Positions 1 through 11,407 are shown, counted from the stretch's first letter. The stretch: 64,000 nucleotides of DNA from Lethocerus indicus (GCA_019843655.1 JACDQD010000010.1:2959637-3023636); one strand, 5' to 3'. Notes: generated from the sequence alone by a model not told the origin. Numbers and translations are program-made.

Positions 1-108
1 CACAACTAGTCTTCAACTGAACATATTCAGTCAGAATATAAAAGAATATTTATGAAATACCTTGATTGTAGATAAACAGGCGTGACAAAATAATTCAGTG
101 ATGAAAAT

Positions 109-142
109 TAATCTCTTACCTGAAACAAAAAAGAAAAGGGCA
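109..142 (-). promoter_or_regulatory. Ratchet-like juxtaposed 3'/5' splice site, copy 1
   Basis: On the minus strand a pyrimidine-rich run (complement of 123-139) leads into TTTTTGTTTCAG, followed directly by GTAAGAG. The AG/GT junction lies between 120 and 119. An acceptor abutting a donor is the published consensus of recursive splicing sites (zero-nucleotide exons) in long Drosophila introns. The 17 bases at 115-131 recur exactly at 38184-38200. Function is inference: a CAGGTAAG octamer alone is expected about twice in this much double-stranded sequence. Confidence 0.35.
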
Positions 143-810
143 TTATTAATTATTGCTCGTAAAATAAAACATTATATACAATATTTTGCATACATATGTA
201 TGTGCTGTATTTCTGACCGACTGTATGTTTAAAACTAAGGTTGGGCGTGAGACATATTTGGATGTACTTTTGACGACTTCAAACGGAAGTTTTTTAATCT
301 AAAGTAATGCTGTATCAAACCGTACGCGTGCGGTGAACCCAAAGAAATATCTTTTGCGCAGCTCCGCTAGCACCGAGCTTAAATAAAACGCATGCACATC
401 AATATATTACTTCAGCCAAACGGCTAAATCAAATTTCAATCATACGCGAAAAATAGCGGTTCAAAAGAAATGTTAAAAACAAAGAGAGTACGGAATAGCG
501 ACCATATTTCTATAATTTTTAAATCCAGTTTATTTGAAAGGTGAAATGAAACCAGAACAGGGGTGTAGGGGAACATGCATCATGGTGCCACGCTACGACC
601 CAACCAGTTATGAAAGGTCAGTTGTGGAACGGGGGTTGGAAAACGTCAGTGAAAAAAAATCCCAGCAATAACAGTACAGGCGTAACGCGTCCTATTTTCA
701 CGACGAAAAGCCATTTACGGGCGGAGGGAGTGGGGTCGGAAAAGGTGCCCGGCTACTGGGGCGGTAGTTTAATAAGTCGAAACCTCATAAAAACGCCATA
801 AACTTTTGTC

Positions 811-837
811 GCCTTTTTCTCTCTCTCTCTCTTTAGG
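811..837 (+). promoter_or_regulatory. CT microsatellite ending in acceptor-like TTTAG
   Basis: A (CT)7 run at 819-832 sits in a longer pyrimidine tract that ends in TTTAG at 832-836. It is seen directly as a short microsatellite and also has the form of a plus-strand 3' splice site. No coding frame follows it, so an exon start is not supported. Confidence 0.4.
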
Positions 838-1176
838 GCGATAAAAAGACAACGGCTGCCGAATCCTTGGAATTAACATTTCCCTGGCGCCTCGGGCGAA
901 TTCCCCCCGCGAGGGGTATTTTAAAAGCTCGGCGATAAAAGAAAAATAGATATAAAAGCGGTATACGACCCGAAAATTAAAAACCTCACGCGGGGCTTGA
1001 AAATCAACGCCGGTGCATTTTTTCTAATTCAAAAAGTATTTACCTTATTATAAATACCGAGTATATTCCTTAGAGGAAATATAACGGTCCTTTCGATCTC
1101 GGTGTTGCAAAATTTTAAGTATAAACCCGGCGTTAATTTCGGGGCGTTAATTAACTTTTGGGCCGGAGTAATGAAA

Positions 1177-1199
1177 TGACGTAACCCATTATTACGTCA
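1177..1199. promoter_or_regulatory. Inverted pair of CRE-like octamers
   Basis: TGACGTAA at 1177-1184 is followed by its exact reverse complement TTACGTCA at 1192-1199, with seven bases (CCCATTA) between. TGACGTAA is a known variant site for CREB/ATF and related bZIP factors. The perfect inverted arrangement is visible. Binding or enhancer activity is inference, and no promoter is evident nearby. Confidence 0.35.
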
Positions 1200-1775
1200 A
1201 CAACATCGACGGACGAAACTAGTGACGCTCAAGCCAGCCCAATAAGCGCCCCTTAAACGACAGCTCTCCTTTGCGTAATGAGTATTTCTCACACCTAATA
1301 CACCGATCCCTGCCCCCTTCTATAGTACACCTTCTATAATTTCTGTAATGTTCTGTTTGTATAGTTTCTGTAATCTGTAGGGAAGGTAAAACAAAATAAA
1401 AAATTGTCACTCAATGGTAATAATGTGCGGTAGGTCTGGCTAGATCGTTGTATTAAATGAAATCCCACAAAAATTATACTTCCGCGGTACTACAATTTCC
1501 TATAAATCATTTTGATTCCAGTCACGCTACAGACCGTAATAAACCCGGATCCAACTACATCGGATGTTCCGCACGGTATTACAGTTATATAACTAGTTAA
1601 TAATATAGCAGATACAGACATCAAAGCTACAGAGTTTCTACTCATTTGAATATAAACTAAATTATGCCTTCATATATTGCTAATTATCTGGAGAGGTGAA
1701 GCCGGGGCTTCCAAAGAATGTGGGGTAGGAAAAGATAGAGATCTGATCCCGTCGGGGACCAGTTTGCAAGAGGAA

Positions 1776-1795
1776 CTGACCCGAGACCGGGTCAG
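1776..1795. repeat. 8-bp GC-rich hairpin, 4-nt loop
   Basis: CTGACCCG and CGGGTCAG form perfect arms around the loop AGAC. It has no T tract or gene context that would make it a terminator. About one such hairpin per loop size is expected by chance in 64 kb. Confidence 0.6.
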
Positions 1796-2189
1796 AAAAT
1801 AAGGCCTCGGAAAATTAGCTCAACGCGTCCTCTCGACGACAGTCCGTACTTAGTGTGAATGGCGTTTATCAAAGCCTCCAGAATTTTTCACTTCATCCTC
1901 GCACTTTGTTTTGCACAAAAAATTGGATATCGTTAATGTTAATATAATTAATTATATAATGGCCTTACAATGATAAAAAATATATTAATTTAATTTAAAA
2001 AAATGGTAGGCCTAAATTCCGATAAGCTTGTGTGATTCTGAGATATCTGAGTGTTTGGATAACACCTACAGACTCGCGGACCCTGACGATTGAACAAGTT
2101 AGAAACGTCAGAAGCAGACCACGCCCATGTGAACAACGGTGCGCAAGGGAATGAACCTTTCTACCGAAACTTCAAGTGTTCTCCAGAAA

Positions 2190-2280
2190 CAGGAAGAATC
2201 TCGGACAGATAGGCTTTCAACACTTAGTTACGTGATCTCACCGTAAGTTAGAGTGTAAAAACTATTTTCACTCAGGCCAC
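2190..2280 (+). repeat. Diverged dispersed repeat R2, copy a
   Basis: This segment aligns with 3759-3871 in the same orientation. Shared blocks include CAGGAAGA(A/G)TCTC, GGACAGATAGG against TGACAGATAGG, TTCAAC, and GAGATCCCACCGGAAGTTAG against GTGATCTCACCGTAAGTTAG. This copy lacks roughly 22 bases present in copy b after TTCAAC. No coding potential or terminal repeats are visible, so it may be a decayed transposable-element fragment or an old local duplication. Confidence 0.6.
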
Positions 2281-3119
2281 ACAAACTATACTTAGTGAAC
2301 TTGACATACTTGGTCTTTGAATTACCCATATTTTAAGGCCCGAGTACTATTTTTAATAGTTTTCCTGCCAATTTCCGAACGTAGGGACGCGACCCCATAA
2401 TTTCGTAATTGAATGTAATGAGCGAAAGTGCGACTGGAAGAGTCCTCGCGTAGGCGCAAATCAGGTATCAAGCGGGCGGTGGTAATATATGAAATGGACG
2501 CCGGGTCGTTCAAAGGTCGTCGTTTCCATTAGACTAATCATTTTATAATTCGGAGCGTCGCGCGTTTTCAAAGCAGCGCCGGAGAAGTAAACCCGAAATC
2601 GGGTGCTAGGAGCCGCGCGTACGGAAGCCGAAAAGCAATTTGACTCTACAAGCCACTAACACCACTATCTAAATTGCCCGACCGCGTATACCCCGAATTG
2701 AATTGTACCCTCCGGTTAATAACGAGCGGGGAGTGCTGCGCCAATTCGCTTACCGTACGACACTATTCGCGGCCAGCACACAATTTAGATTTTGCGGTTT
2801 AGTGCTAATTCTTGGTCGGAATAAAAGGTGGGCTTTTTTAAAATAGTGTCTGTAAATAAAAAAGGGGAAATGTTAAAATTCATTAATAACAAACTTTTCT
2901 GCCAACCACTACCAATTATATTGTACTAATAGTTTCCTAGAAAACAACATATAAATTTTATGTAAGATAAACTTCTGTTATAAAATTCAGAATTTAGGAT
3001 GTACAGTGAAAATAAATTTTCAGTTATTCAGTCAGTAATTCAGTTAGGTTTGCGAACATGGGACAGTCTTTTCTTATTACCACTTTTAAAGGCGGTAAAG
3101 GTTAGAGAATTACTGATTA

Positions 3120-3530
3120 ATGATTCGGAATTATAATATGATTATCGAGAAAGTTTTAGTTTTATTCTGCAGTATCAGAATGAGAACACAGCATCCGGGC
3201 AACGTCAAACTCCGGTACGGTGTGTATGAAACCGTAGAGAAACAAAGGAAGGAAAAAACCGTCGACGCCTGTAGACACACTGTGTTGTCCTTCGGGCAAG
3301 ACAACAGCTGGTGGCCTAACAAAGAGGGCGGGGGGGGGAGAAGAGAAGAAGGGAGTCTCGGGGAACTGATGACCGGAACGGAAACCGTTACGAAACGTCG
3401 GTTGGAAAGGGCCGGGGTTCAAAGGAAGGGTTGTTTACACACGAGCCAACCTAATGGAGAACTGCCCCAATCACTGGACCTCTTTATTTTCCTTTCTCGC
3501 CTGGTCAATGCACTGTTACGTCAGTGCTGA
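3120..3530 (+). other. Unrecognised 136-codon ATG open frame
   Basis: This is one of the few longer frames that begins with ATG. The start follows an in-frame stop almost directly, and the sequence before it (TTA) is a weak translation context. The predicted product is basic, with a K/R/E-rich stretch around residues 40-50, a Gly-rich low-complexity patch around residues 70-77 encoded by a G9 run, and no signal peptide or membrane segment. I recognise no domain. Minus-strand frames overlap most of the interval (3131-3322 and 3162-3422), as expected where stop codons happen to be sparse. I regard it as probably not a gene. Confidence 0.12.
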
Positions 3531-3758
3531 TGGAATGCTTCATCGGTAGTCCAAATATTTCTAATCGAATGCATGACCTAAATATCTAAGACTAAATAAA
3601 CCGGGGTACATAAAGTGGTTATTATTTGTAAACCGTGAAATGAGTACTTCTTTTTAAATCCTGGAGTGGTAAAGAATTCGATAATAAAAATGTGTAGGAT
3701 AAATTATATACTCTCCTTAATAGTCTTGACCATGAACTAAAATTAGGCAGGAAAAAAG

Positions 3759-3871
3759 CAGGAAGAGTCTCTGACAGATAGGGGTTCAACCAACTGCTGC
3801 CCGAAATCTTCCCAAGGTATTACGAGATCCCACCGGAAGTTAGTTTGTGATAATTATTACTTTAGAGCACT
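3759..3871 (+). repeat. Diverged dispersed repeat R2, copy b
   Basis: This is the longer of the two R2 copies (see 2190-2280), about 1.57 kb downstream in the same orientation. It carries an extra internal segment of about 22 bases between TTCAACCAACTG and GGTATTACGAGATC. The two copies flank the 136-codon open frame, but there is no sign that they are terminal repeats of one element: no matching ends and no target-site duplication were found. Confidence 0.6.
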
Positions 3872-6140
3872 GCCCGAGCTTAGAAAGTGATGACGTGTGA
3901 TACCAAAAAAAAGACATCCCTACCATAGAAATATTTCACTCCAGACAAATTGTTATAATATGTTGCAGGTAAATTTCTTGAGCCACAGAGGGATTTATTC
4001 TTCGTAACAAAAAAATTACTTATTCAGAAACTTTCGGCTGAATCAGCGATGATCCGAAAAGCCGGAGAAATGGAAACCACCCCGCCTTTTTATTACCGAA
4101 TTAAGCTATTGGGCTCAGATCGGGGGGAATTAAATCAAATTATATAAATTATGTAGGATTAGGTTTTAAACGACGGAAAGAATGAAGATTAATGTCCTAG
4201 CGGGGAGGAAGCGAATTTGCCGGTTCATCTATTATGCATGAGTTATATCGTATGGTGGGGAGAGGGGTGTTCTCTACACGTGTAGACCAGGTGCATGCCA
4301 CCGTCAGGTTCAGGTGCCGAAGACGTGATTTGCGAGCCTGTTGCTCGCCGGGCAGCTCACGTTTACACGTCCCGATAATGTATTAGGCACTTTGGGCCAA
4401 GAGCCTACCGCTAACGTATTCCGTCTTAACGCCGGTACCGGTAGCACATGACGAATTATATAGTACCAATACGGCGAAAGTATCCAGTATCATAACCTGT
4501 TTTAATCACGGCATCTGTTAGCAAACAATGAAATTTGGCCCGTTTAATATACCGTTTAACTGAGCCCCCCCCCAGCCGGTCGTTTAATATTTTGGAAACA
4601 ATTTAGGAAATACCAATTTCTTAGCTCTAAAAACAACTGGGCTGAAACTTTGCAAACCCGACTACCATAATCATATCAAGCTATTTCACAGTCATTACCG
4701 CACTGAAGATTTGATATCCATTGGGTTTCAAGCTTTCCGTTACAGTCGATGCGAGTGCAAGAGCCAATTCTGCGCGGATGAATGAATGGCCGTCGGTGGT
4801 GATAGAGCCTGTTGCTTGTCATTACCGTCCCGATTTACGATTCGCTTAAAGCCCCACCAGTCTCGGGACTAATTGGATCAGGGACTCATTAAAAACTAGG
4901 AGAAGGGGCAAGGGGGAGGCCCGAATCGACTGAATCTATATTCACTTCATTCATTCATTTCTTAGAACTGGAAGATATCCTCAGAAGAAATGCCTCCTCC
5001 ATCTCATTATAAAAGTTCATAAATAAGGCCACCACCGCTCTCAAAGTGGAGATATGCGCGGTATAATGAGTGTAGGTTGGGAGGAAAAGGCGTAAATAGA
5101 TAGAGAAGAGAATCGCGTCACAGGGTTGGAATTTGAGGACGCGTAGCTCGTATTCATAGTAATAAGGATATGCTGAGTAGAAATTCAATGAAATAAAGCC
5201 ATTTTATAAATTTTGTCGACCGAAAAAATGAATTCAGGACACTGGAAACCTGTTTTTAACAAAATTATTTATATGCCTGCAAAATTGAAATCGATTTATT
5301 TTCATTACAAGTCTGTTCTACTTGGCATCTGACATTCAATAGCTAAATCATATAAATTACGTTTTAAAGATTTGTACGCGCATTGCACAACATTTAATAA
5401 TTTATACTATTATAAACAAATTGTGCAATAAATATTACAAATTGCATGACCACAGTGTCCGTTATAATAGGTTATATCCTGTACAGTGTTACACTGAATT
5501 AATCGAATGTTCTCAAATTTAGTGTCGGTATTTAACAAATTACTACATCAAAAAGGCCGAAAATAAACTTAGGACGAGTGTGATCGATTCTGCCGCGTGT
5601 AGTATGAAATGTCATGTGCAATGAATGTTTTAGCAAAGCGTCCGGGTGATCCGAACCTTCGCTAATCCGGCAGGTCACGGTCCCAATTAGTTCGGATTAC
5701 TACTGTAGATATGTTTCTTCTCTCTGCAGATTAGACATGGAATCCCCATAATACAGGACTCAAAGGGATCAACTCGAGCCGGAAATTAGGAGTACAAAGG
5801 CCATTACTAAAATGTACGTTTTCTTTATCGGGAGAAGCAAGATACATGAAAATATTCCGCGATTGTATCTACAACCGTACAGGTTGATTGTACAATAAAT
5901 ACGAGGAAAAAATGGCTAATTGAAGCAATAAAATTTTATCCCGAAAATATGGATGATAGTTGGTTTGTACACAGCCGAGAGCAAATTATCAGGTCCTACC
6001 ACCCCATTTACATCACTCCGATTTCATGGCTATCAATGAATCGGGGGTTGCTCTTTTCAGTGTCCCCGTTAATGGATTAGGCGTCTCCATCAGATATTAG
6101 GTACGACAAAAAGAAAAAACCGAATTGGAGTTCACCATAT

Positions 6141-6186
6141 TTTCCCCTCTCCCATTCATACTCTCTCTCTCCTTCTCATCCCCCAG
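6141..6186 (+). promoter_or_regulatory. Polypyrimidine tract ending in CCCCCAG
   Basis: A CT-rich tract with a short (CT)5 core ends in CAG at 6184-6186, the form of a strong plus-strand acceptor. The sequence after it does not read into a recognisable exon. It is equally well explained as a simple-sequence pyrimidine block. Confidence 0.25.
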
Positions 6187-7323
6187 CCCTCTTTAGAGCT
6201 CGGGGGGGCTTCAATAGGCAGCCCCAGGGCCCTATTGTCGGGAGGCGGCGGGCACAATAGGCCCCTGCCCCCACCACACTAATTACAGGGGGGGGTCTCT
6301 CCCCTTCCCGGACGGCGGAGACACAAAAATAATAGGAGAACCCTTTTTTAAAGGGTTCGAAAACGTGTACGCGGCCGCTGTGTATTCCCCGCACGCCGCC
6401 AACGACAAGTGGCCCTAATCGAGGGCCCTACCGGTACCGGAGAGCCCAACAATTCCGGCTAATAACGTTGTCAGATTATAGATTTAGATTCGGGCGTTTG
6501 TACGTGAAGCATTGAAATCTACTACTCGGTGATTTAGTTATTGAACGGAACTGTCTTTCAATTACTATTTAGTTCGAAGTTACCTGCGGTAGGGATCCAC
6601 AACTTTGGACACGCCCACACCGAGTACAGGAATGGGTTCGAACCCACAACAAAATGACAATGTTGGTGTACTGAAGGTATTGAATTTAATCAATGGAGAA
6701 GTTTATACTTTCTCAAGTATTTATATGGCCAAACAACGAGGGGTAGATCAGAAGAACACGTTGACGTGGAACATCAAATCGAATATTTTAACTCAATAAA
6801 ATTCCTATTCTCAAACTTAACTATCAAAGACAGTACGGGACTAAACATTGTGGAGTTGAAAAATCACAAGAACTTTGTATCCTTTCAAACCTGACTACTG
6901 TAATGAAAAATGGATAATATATTTTTACCCTGAAGTATGATCAGAGCGGGGAAGGTTGGGCCGCCGACAGCTGTCAGGAATCCTCCAAGTAGGCAATATT
7001 ATTTAGATTTTCTATTAAGTTCGTTTTTACTATTTAAATTAAGAAATTAAGAATTATTTTGAAATAGTGTTTTATCAACAATCAACATCATGTCTTAGCA
7101 AATTTTAATTTTAACAAAATTATTCTTTACGACCACTGAAAGTGATACGAACACGATCGGAACGGAGCGGATCTCGCGGCTTCAAGCTTCCGTCCGTCCC
7201 CGATTTTCTCGAAAACGGTAAACCCCCGAGTGCGGAAACGGGAGAGAGATTGATGGGGACAATCTCCCATTGTTGGTGCGGGCGGCGGGACGCTTAACGA
7301 GAAATCAAGTGTAAGAACCGTGA

Positions 7324-7341
7324 GGGGGGGAGGGAGAGGGG
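7324..7341 (+). repeat. Putative G-quadruplex motif
   Basis: G7 A GGG AGA GGGG fits four runs of three or more G with short loops if the first run is split. The motif is seen directly; folding is inference. Confidence 0.5.
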
Positions 7342-8331
7342 CCGCGCTTTTATCTGGACCGGGCGCATAAGCGAATACGAGTGATAAACGTGTTTGAACA
7401 ATTGCCGTATCTTTTTTGACACTCGAAAGGATTTTCTCAATGTCACACTTTATTTCCGCCAAACAGTACGGAAACAGACATTTTTTTACGAAACCAATTG
7501 TTTATAAGACAATATTTTTTAATAAATATCGGATACGAATGAATAAACTCACCGACTCGGGCGAAAGAACTCTGGTTGTTGTACCCAAATTAATTTAAGA
7601 GAATAGGGATAAACGTTCGTAGGGAAGAACGTTTAATGAACTAAATGAAATTTTTCTCATAGTAACGGATATAACACAATAAGTTATATCGACTGTGACA
7701 CATTCGATTCTTAGGTTTAATTGAATTTTTTACAACGGAGGAATTTCAATTCTTTCTATTAATGAAACGGGAAGCAATGTTTGTAACCTAATTTTTTTTG
7801 CACTAAAAATAAATTAATTGAAAGTAAGATTCCGGGAAACGCTATAATTTCTGTCCAATGTTTCGTGTTCTTCGGCATCGAGGGAACGATAAATCGGACG
7901 CCGAGGAATCCTTGAACAGGCCTCCTCTAATGCTTCTCGTTAGGGTCTAACTAACGCTAAAGGATAGGCGGGGACGCAAGTACGGAATATAATTCGGGGC
8001 GAACTTAAGAATTCCAGCCATATCTGCTCATTCGTGCGTCAAAGGGAGGCCGAAGGGTTGGGCGGAGAATTTTAAAACGCCTGCCTGGATCCGCCGAACG
8101 TGCGCGATCGGGGACCAGAGAGAGAGGCGGAGGGGGGAGGTCGGGACGTGGCCCCGTCTTCGAGGAATAAAAATCCCGGGGCAATAATGCCTATATCGCG
8201 AAGAAGGTTGGCCGTTGCCAACCCGGTAATTCCGGTTCCTATCACCCGAGAACGTCCGGTCCCTATCTCCAGTCTAAATGGAATACGCTCGGTCGGCCCG
8301 GGGCTACCACTTAATCGGTTCGGAACAGTAA

Positions 8332-8341
8332 CCCCCCCCCC
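8332..8341. repeat. C10 homopolymer
   Basis: Ten consecutive C bases, one of an unusual set of long G/C homopolymers in this window. Confidence 0.95.
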
Positions 8342-9480
8342 GCACCCAGCAACCAGAAAAAACTGAAACGCGATGACGATCCGCGATTAAAACGGCAATC
8401 TGAATGAAATATCTATACGCCCTGTTGAAATTCGCACACGGTCGGAATATCGAAAATCTTCAATTAAAACCGTCATATTATTTTTGCCGACGGAAAAACG
8501 ATCTAATGAATATATAAATACGGCCGAATCCTTATCCTCTGGTCTAAATCTCTTGGTTGAAAACTAAAAACGTGTATATTTTCAAAAATCCGCAAAAAAA
8601 TATATATATTTTTCAATAAAAATGTTAAACCGGGAACCTCATTAGAACTTAATTATCTGAAAATGAAAGAAAAAAGAAAAGAATAAGAACAAAATAAGTT
8701 GAAATCTAATGGGCGGAACGGCACCATCGACGGGTTGAAAAAGGAAGAAGGTAAAAACCAGAACCGAAGTCTCCCCCGACCCACGGTGAAAGCGATCGAT
8801 GAGAGAACTTTGCAATATTAAATAGCGTTGAAATGGATCTTTAGACCGTGGCCTCGGTCACTCTTACCCCTTCTTTACGACCGTAAATATTTTAAAATAT
8901 TTGCTAAGGGAAAGGAAGAAGAGCTGGGGAAACCCTCCCAGACGGGTAAACAAGACCTTCCCGGAAAGGCCTGTAAAAAAGGGGGGCAAAAACGTCGAAG
9001 TAAAACAAACGCCGAAGATGTCCAGTTTCTTTTGAGCGGATCCGCGTATCGTTTCAACGGAGTGAATTTTGAAATAGTTCTCAAAGCTGCGCTTTAGTTC
9101 AGTTTCAAAGATACAAATACGGTGTGTTTTGTTTGGAGCTGAAAAGGACGCCCAAATGACAGAACAAACAATGGCACTAACAAGGCATTTTAATGAAGCC
9201 GGGGGTAATGACTGCATTGCATTAAAGAATTACATTGACCAGAGTTAGATCATATAGAAAAGTCTTTTTTCAGTCCCCAAATCAATCGAATTTTTAATTA
9301 ACATACACTGGAAATGGTATTAGATCATTTATTACTATTTATGATATTTCTGCTGAGAGAAAAGATACGCTACCATTTTTTTAAATAAAGTTAAAATCCA
9401 CTGTTTAAATCGAATAGTTGGCGCATCAAACGAGTGCGGATAATGGACCGAGGCAGAGTGAAAGAATAATCACGGTTAAT

Positions 9481-9780
9481 ACGCGTCTCTGGAATGCATG
9501 CGAAGCATCGACACGTCCTGGGCCGCCTTCGAAAGGAGTCCCCGTAACAGGACACGGATGGCTCAATGCCCCCATCTCCATAGGCGAGGCCCGTCCCACT
9601 ACTCGGAGTGCGCATGCGCCGAAGCGGAAGAATGCGATCACGCGCCGCCCGCTTTCAGAGAGAGACCTCGTGCGGCCGGTAGGCGTCAGGACGCCCTTTG
9701 AGCCCGTGACGCCGGCAATTTTGGGCGCAAGGAACTGTTTTTACCCGGCGATCCTCTATCCCCGGGCAAGTGAAAAAAGG
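9481..9780. other. CpG-dense segment
   Basis: By eye this 300-base segment contains about 33 CpG dinucleotides, above the number expected from its base composition. It shows that CpG is not depleted and argues against a heavily methylated vertebrate genome. No TATA box, initiator or first exon could be tied to it. Confidence 0.6.
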
Positions 9781-9850
9781 TTCTCCTGCTAGGTTTCTAC
9801 CACAGTCGGTAGACGACGCTACCAGTGGCGCTACAGGGGAACGCCCCAGT

Positions 9851-9864
9851 GGGGGGGGGGGGGG
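9851..9864 (+). repeat. G14 homopolymer
   Basis: Fourteen consecutive G bases follow a CpG-rich segment. A run of this length can form a quadruplex alone and is prone to slippage and sequencing error. Confidence 0.95.
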
Positions 9865-10399
9865 TGTTATGTATCACTAACATACACGCGCAGATGAACC
9901 AAAAAGCATGAATGAACCCGCGATGAAATAAATTACCTATTAAGGTACATAATGGAGTTAATGGAGGGCCAGAAATGGACATGTATATATTCCCAAGAGC
10001 GAAACAGACAGATGTTGAGAACACCACTAATGGGTTTTAGAACCGAGTATAATAATGATAAGAATATTGTATATTCTATTCTGAAACTGTTTTATGACCC
10101 CCTTAAAAATTACGACTTTAATTGACTCCAATTGAAATACTTAACTCCGTAAGGAGCAGTTAAGGAGTGCAATGGCTGAAAAGTAATTTTTAATAAATAG
10201 GGCAAGCGGAGATTCCCCACCCCTAATTGGATCGCCCCTTCAATTTAATACAAATATAAGGTTCTAATTCCAAATCGGCTGCCGTAATATTTATATTACC
10301 TGGGTCGGCCTTGCGCGCACCGCCCTCCGAATTATTCAAGACCACGAAATTAAATAAAATATTCATATCGCCCGGTAATTTGATCTTGCGTCAGAGGCG

Positions 10400-10568
10400 A
10401 TTCACGGGGTTAAAGGGAGGAGAAAAAGGAGAGAAAATTATATGAATAATGGATCGAGAACGAAAACCGCGGGATCTACTACGGTGGCCAAAATAGGACC
10501 ATAATTTATCCCTGATATTTTTATCTGCCCGCAGGCCTATTACAAAGATAATAGGGTTCCATCGCAGG
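10400..10568 (+). repeat. Diverged dispersed repeat R1, copy a
   Basis: It aligns in the same orientation with 11241-11407 over its whole length. Anchors include the identical 14-mer GAATAATGGATCGA (10444-10457 and 11295-11308), GATATTTTTATCTGCCCG against GGTATTTTTATTTGCTCG, and GATAATAGGGTTC against GATAATAGAGTTC. By eye roughly two thirds of positions agree. No open frame, terminal repeat or target duplication is visible. It is most likely an old duplicated or transposed fragment. Confidence 0.7.
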
Positions 10569-11240
10569 TGGAATAATGGAGAAATTAATTCCGAACAACT
10601 TGGTTCTTTGGAAACATTGGCGGCATCAGACGCATTGTGTCAATAACGTTGACAACGTAATTGATTAGTTCCATAATATAAAGACCACTAACGCTAACGA
10701 AATGCCGTGCCAGTTTTACACTCGGCAATCTGATTAGTCCGTTGATAGTAACGAGTCACGCACAAATACAGAGCGCTGCATATTGCATCTGTACATGCGA
10801 AAGCAGATAGCTCTATCAGATTTTAACAAAATTCATTCGCCGAGGCTGTTTGCCGACATTTTCCCCGTGATAGTAATAATGGCGAAGGCATATTGGTTTG
10901 AAGAGGCTATATTAAATGAAGATCTTATATTAAACGGCGTTACAAAGAAAATTACCCGATTATTAATTAAGATTATTGTTTGGCGACCAGCGAGATTTTT
11001 GAGATCTCACTTTCTGTCCATGTGTAATGTCGCCCTAAAAAACCGCTTTTTCGCTATCGTCAGTAGTACTCATCGACTAATGAAGTTTATAATATCGTAT
11101 AAGAAACTGTTTCTTATATTTCCTTAAATTAATAATTCAATGGCACGCTATTAATAAGTACCCAAAACCGGTCTTGCTAACAATGTAACTCGAGTATAAC
11201 AATTATACTTGCTATAGAGGAAACCCAAATTGCTTTTGTG

Positions 11241-11407
11241 AATCACGGCTTCCCGACTCAAGGATAAAAAAAAGGACAAACGAGAAAAGTATACGAATAA
11301 TGGATCGAATAAAACCCCTAGTAGGGGGACCCGAAATAAGCCCACAATTTACCGCCGGTATTTTTATTTGCTCGTAGCCGGTACGATAATAGAGTTCATC
11401 AGCGAGG
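11241..11407 (+). repeat. Diverged dispersed repeat R1, copy b
   Basis: This is the second R1 copy, 841 bases downstream of copy a. It begins at ATCACGG and ends at CAGCGAGG, matching ATTCACGG and ATCGCAGG of copy a. The spacing and partial identity suggest a tandem duplication of about 0.84 kb, of which only this part is still alignable by eye, or two insertions of one family. Confidence 0.7.

Larger units (their letters stand above)
1..3119. other. AT-rich non-coding stretch, no gene seen
   Basis: I see no gene here; the open frames are 63 codons or fewer and match nothing known. The stretch holds a ratchet-like splice motif near 119, a CT-rich acceptor-like tract at 811-837, a TATA-like word (TATAAAAG, about 951) with no convincing initiator, paired CRE-like octamers at 1177-1199, a GC hairpin at 1776-1795 and the first copy of repeat R2. 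The rest is AT-rich single-copy-looking DNA. Confidence 0.6.
3531..6604. other. Non-coding stretch, no gene seen
   Basis: The interval contains R2 copy b (3759-3871), a C9 run (4565-4573), AT-rich DNA at 5.2-5.6 kb and a pyrimidine-rich block at 6141-6186 ending in CCCCCAG. A 77-codon minus frame (4955-5188) and a 72-codon minus frame (6176-6394) have no recognisable content. I see nothing else in it. Confidence 0.55.
6605..8827. other. Non-coding stretch with CpG-rich, G-rich blocks
   Basis: No gene is recognised. At 7.14-7.38 kb and 8.03-8.36 kb the DNA is CpG-dense; 7.4-7.86 kb and 8.4-8.7 kb are AT-rich. Visible items are a G-quadruplex motif at 7324-7341 and a C10 run at 8332-8341. A 14-bp palindrome with the core GGGTTCGAACCC lies near 6636. 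The frames at 7127-7462 (minus, 111 codons) and 8100-8366 (plus, 88 codons) track the stop-poor GC blocks and match no family I know. Confidence 0.5.
8828..10300. other. Stop-poor block and CpG-rich island, no recognised gene
   Basis: Overlapping frames on both strands at 8828-9217 and 9391-9792 reflect locally few stop codons. The minus frame 8864-9217 (117 codons, ATG start) has a hydrophobic N-terminus of about 25 residues that resembles a signal peptide, but the rest matches nothing I know. The plus frame 9418-9792 starts at TTG and contains no methionine. The CpG-rich segment and the G14 run are listed separately. I call no gene. Confidence 0.4.

Noticed and set aside
951..1000. TATA box TATAAAAG as a promoter
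   Set aside because: No initiator or downstream element at the right distance and no gene follows.
6605..6660. GGGTTCGAACCC resembling a tRNA T arm
   Set aside because: It is simply a palindrome; the flanks do not pair as a T stem and no cloverleaf can be drawn.
8864..9217. 117-codon frame with a signal-peptide-like N-terminus
   Set aside because: The hydrophobic start is the only gene-like trait; two other frames overlap it and no family is recognisable.
9418..9792. 124-codon plus frame in the CpG-rich block
   Set aside because: It starts at TTG, has no methionine, and the block is stop-poor on both strands.
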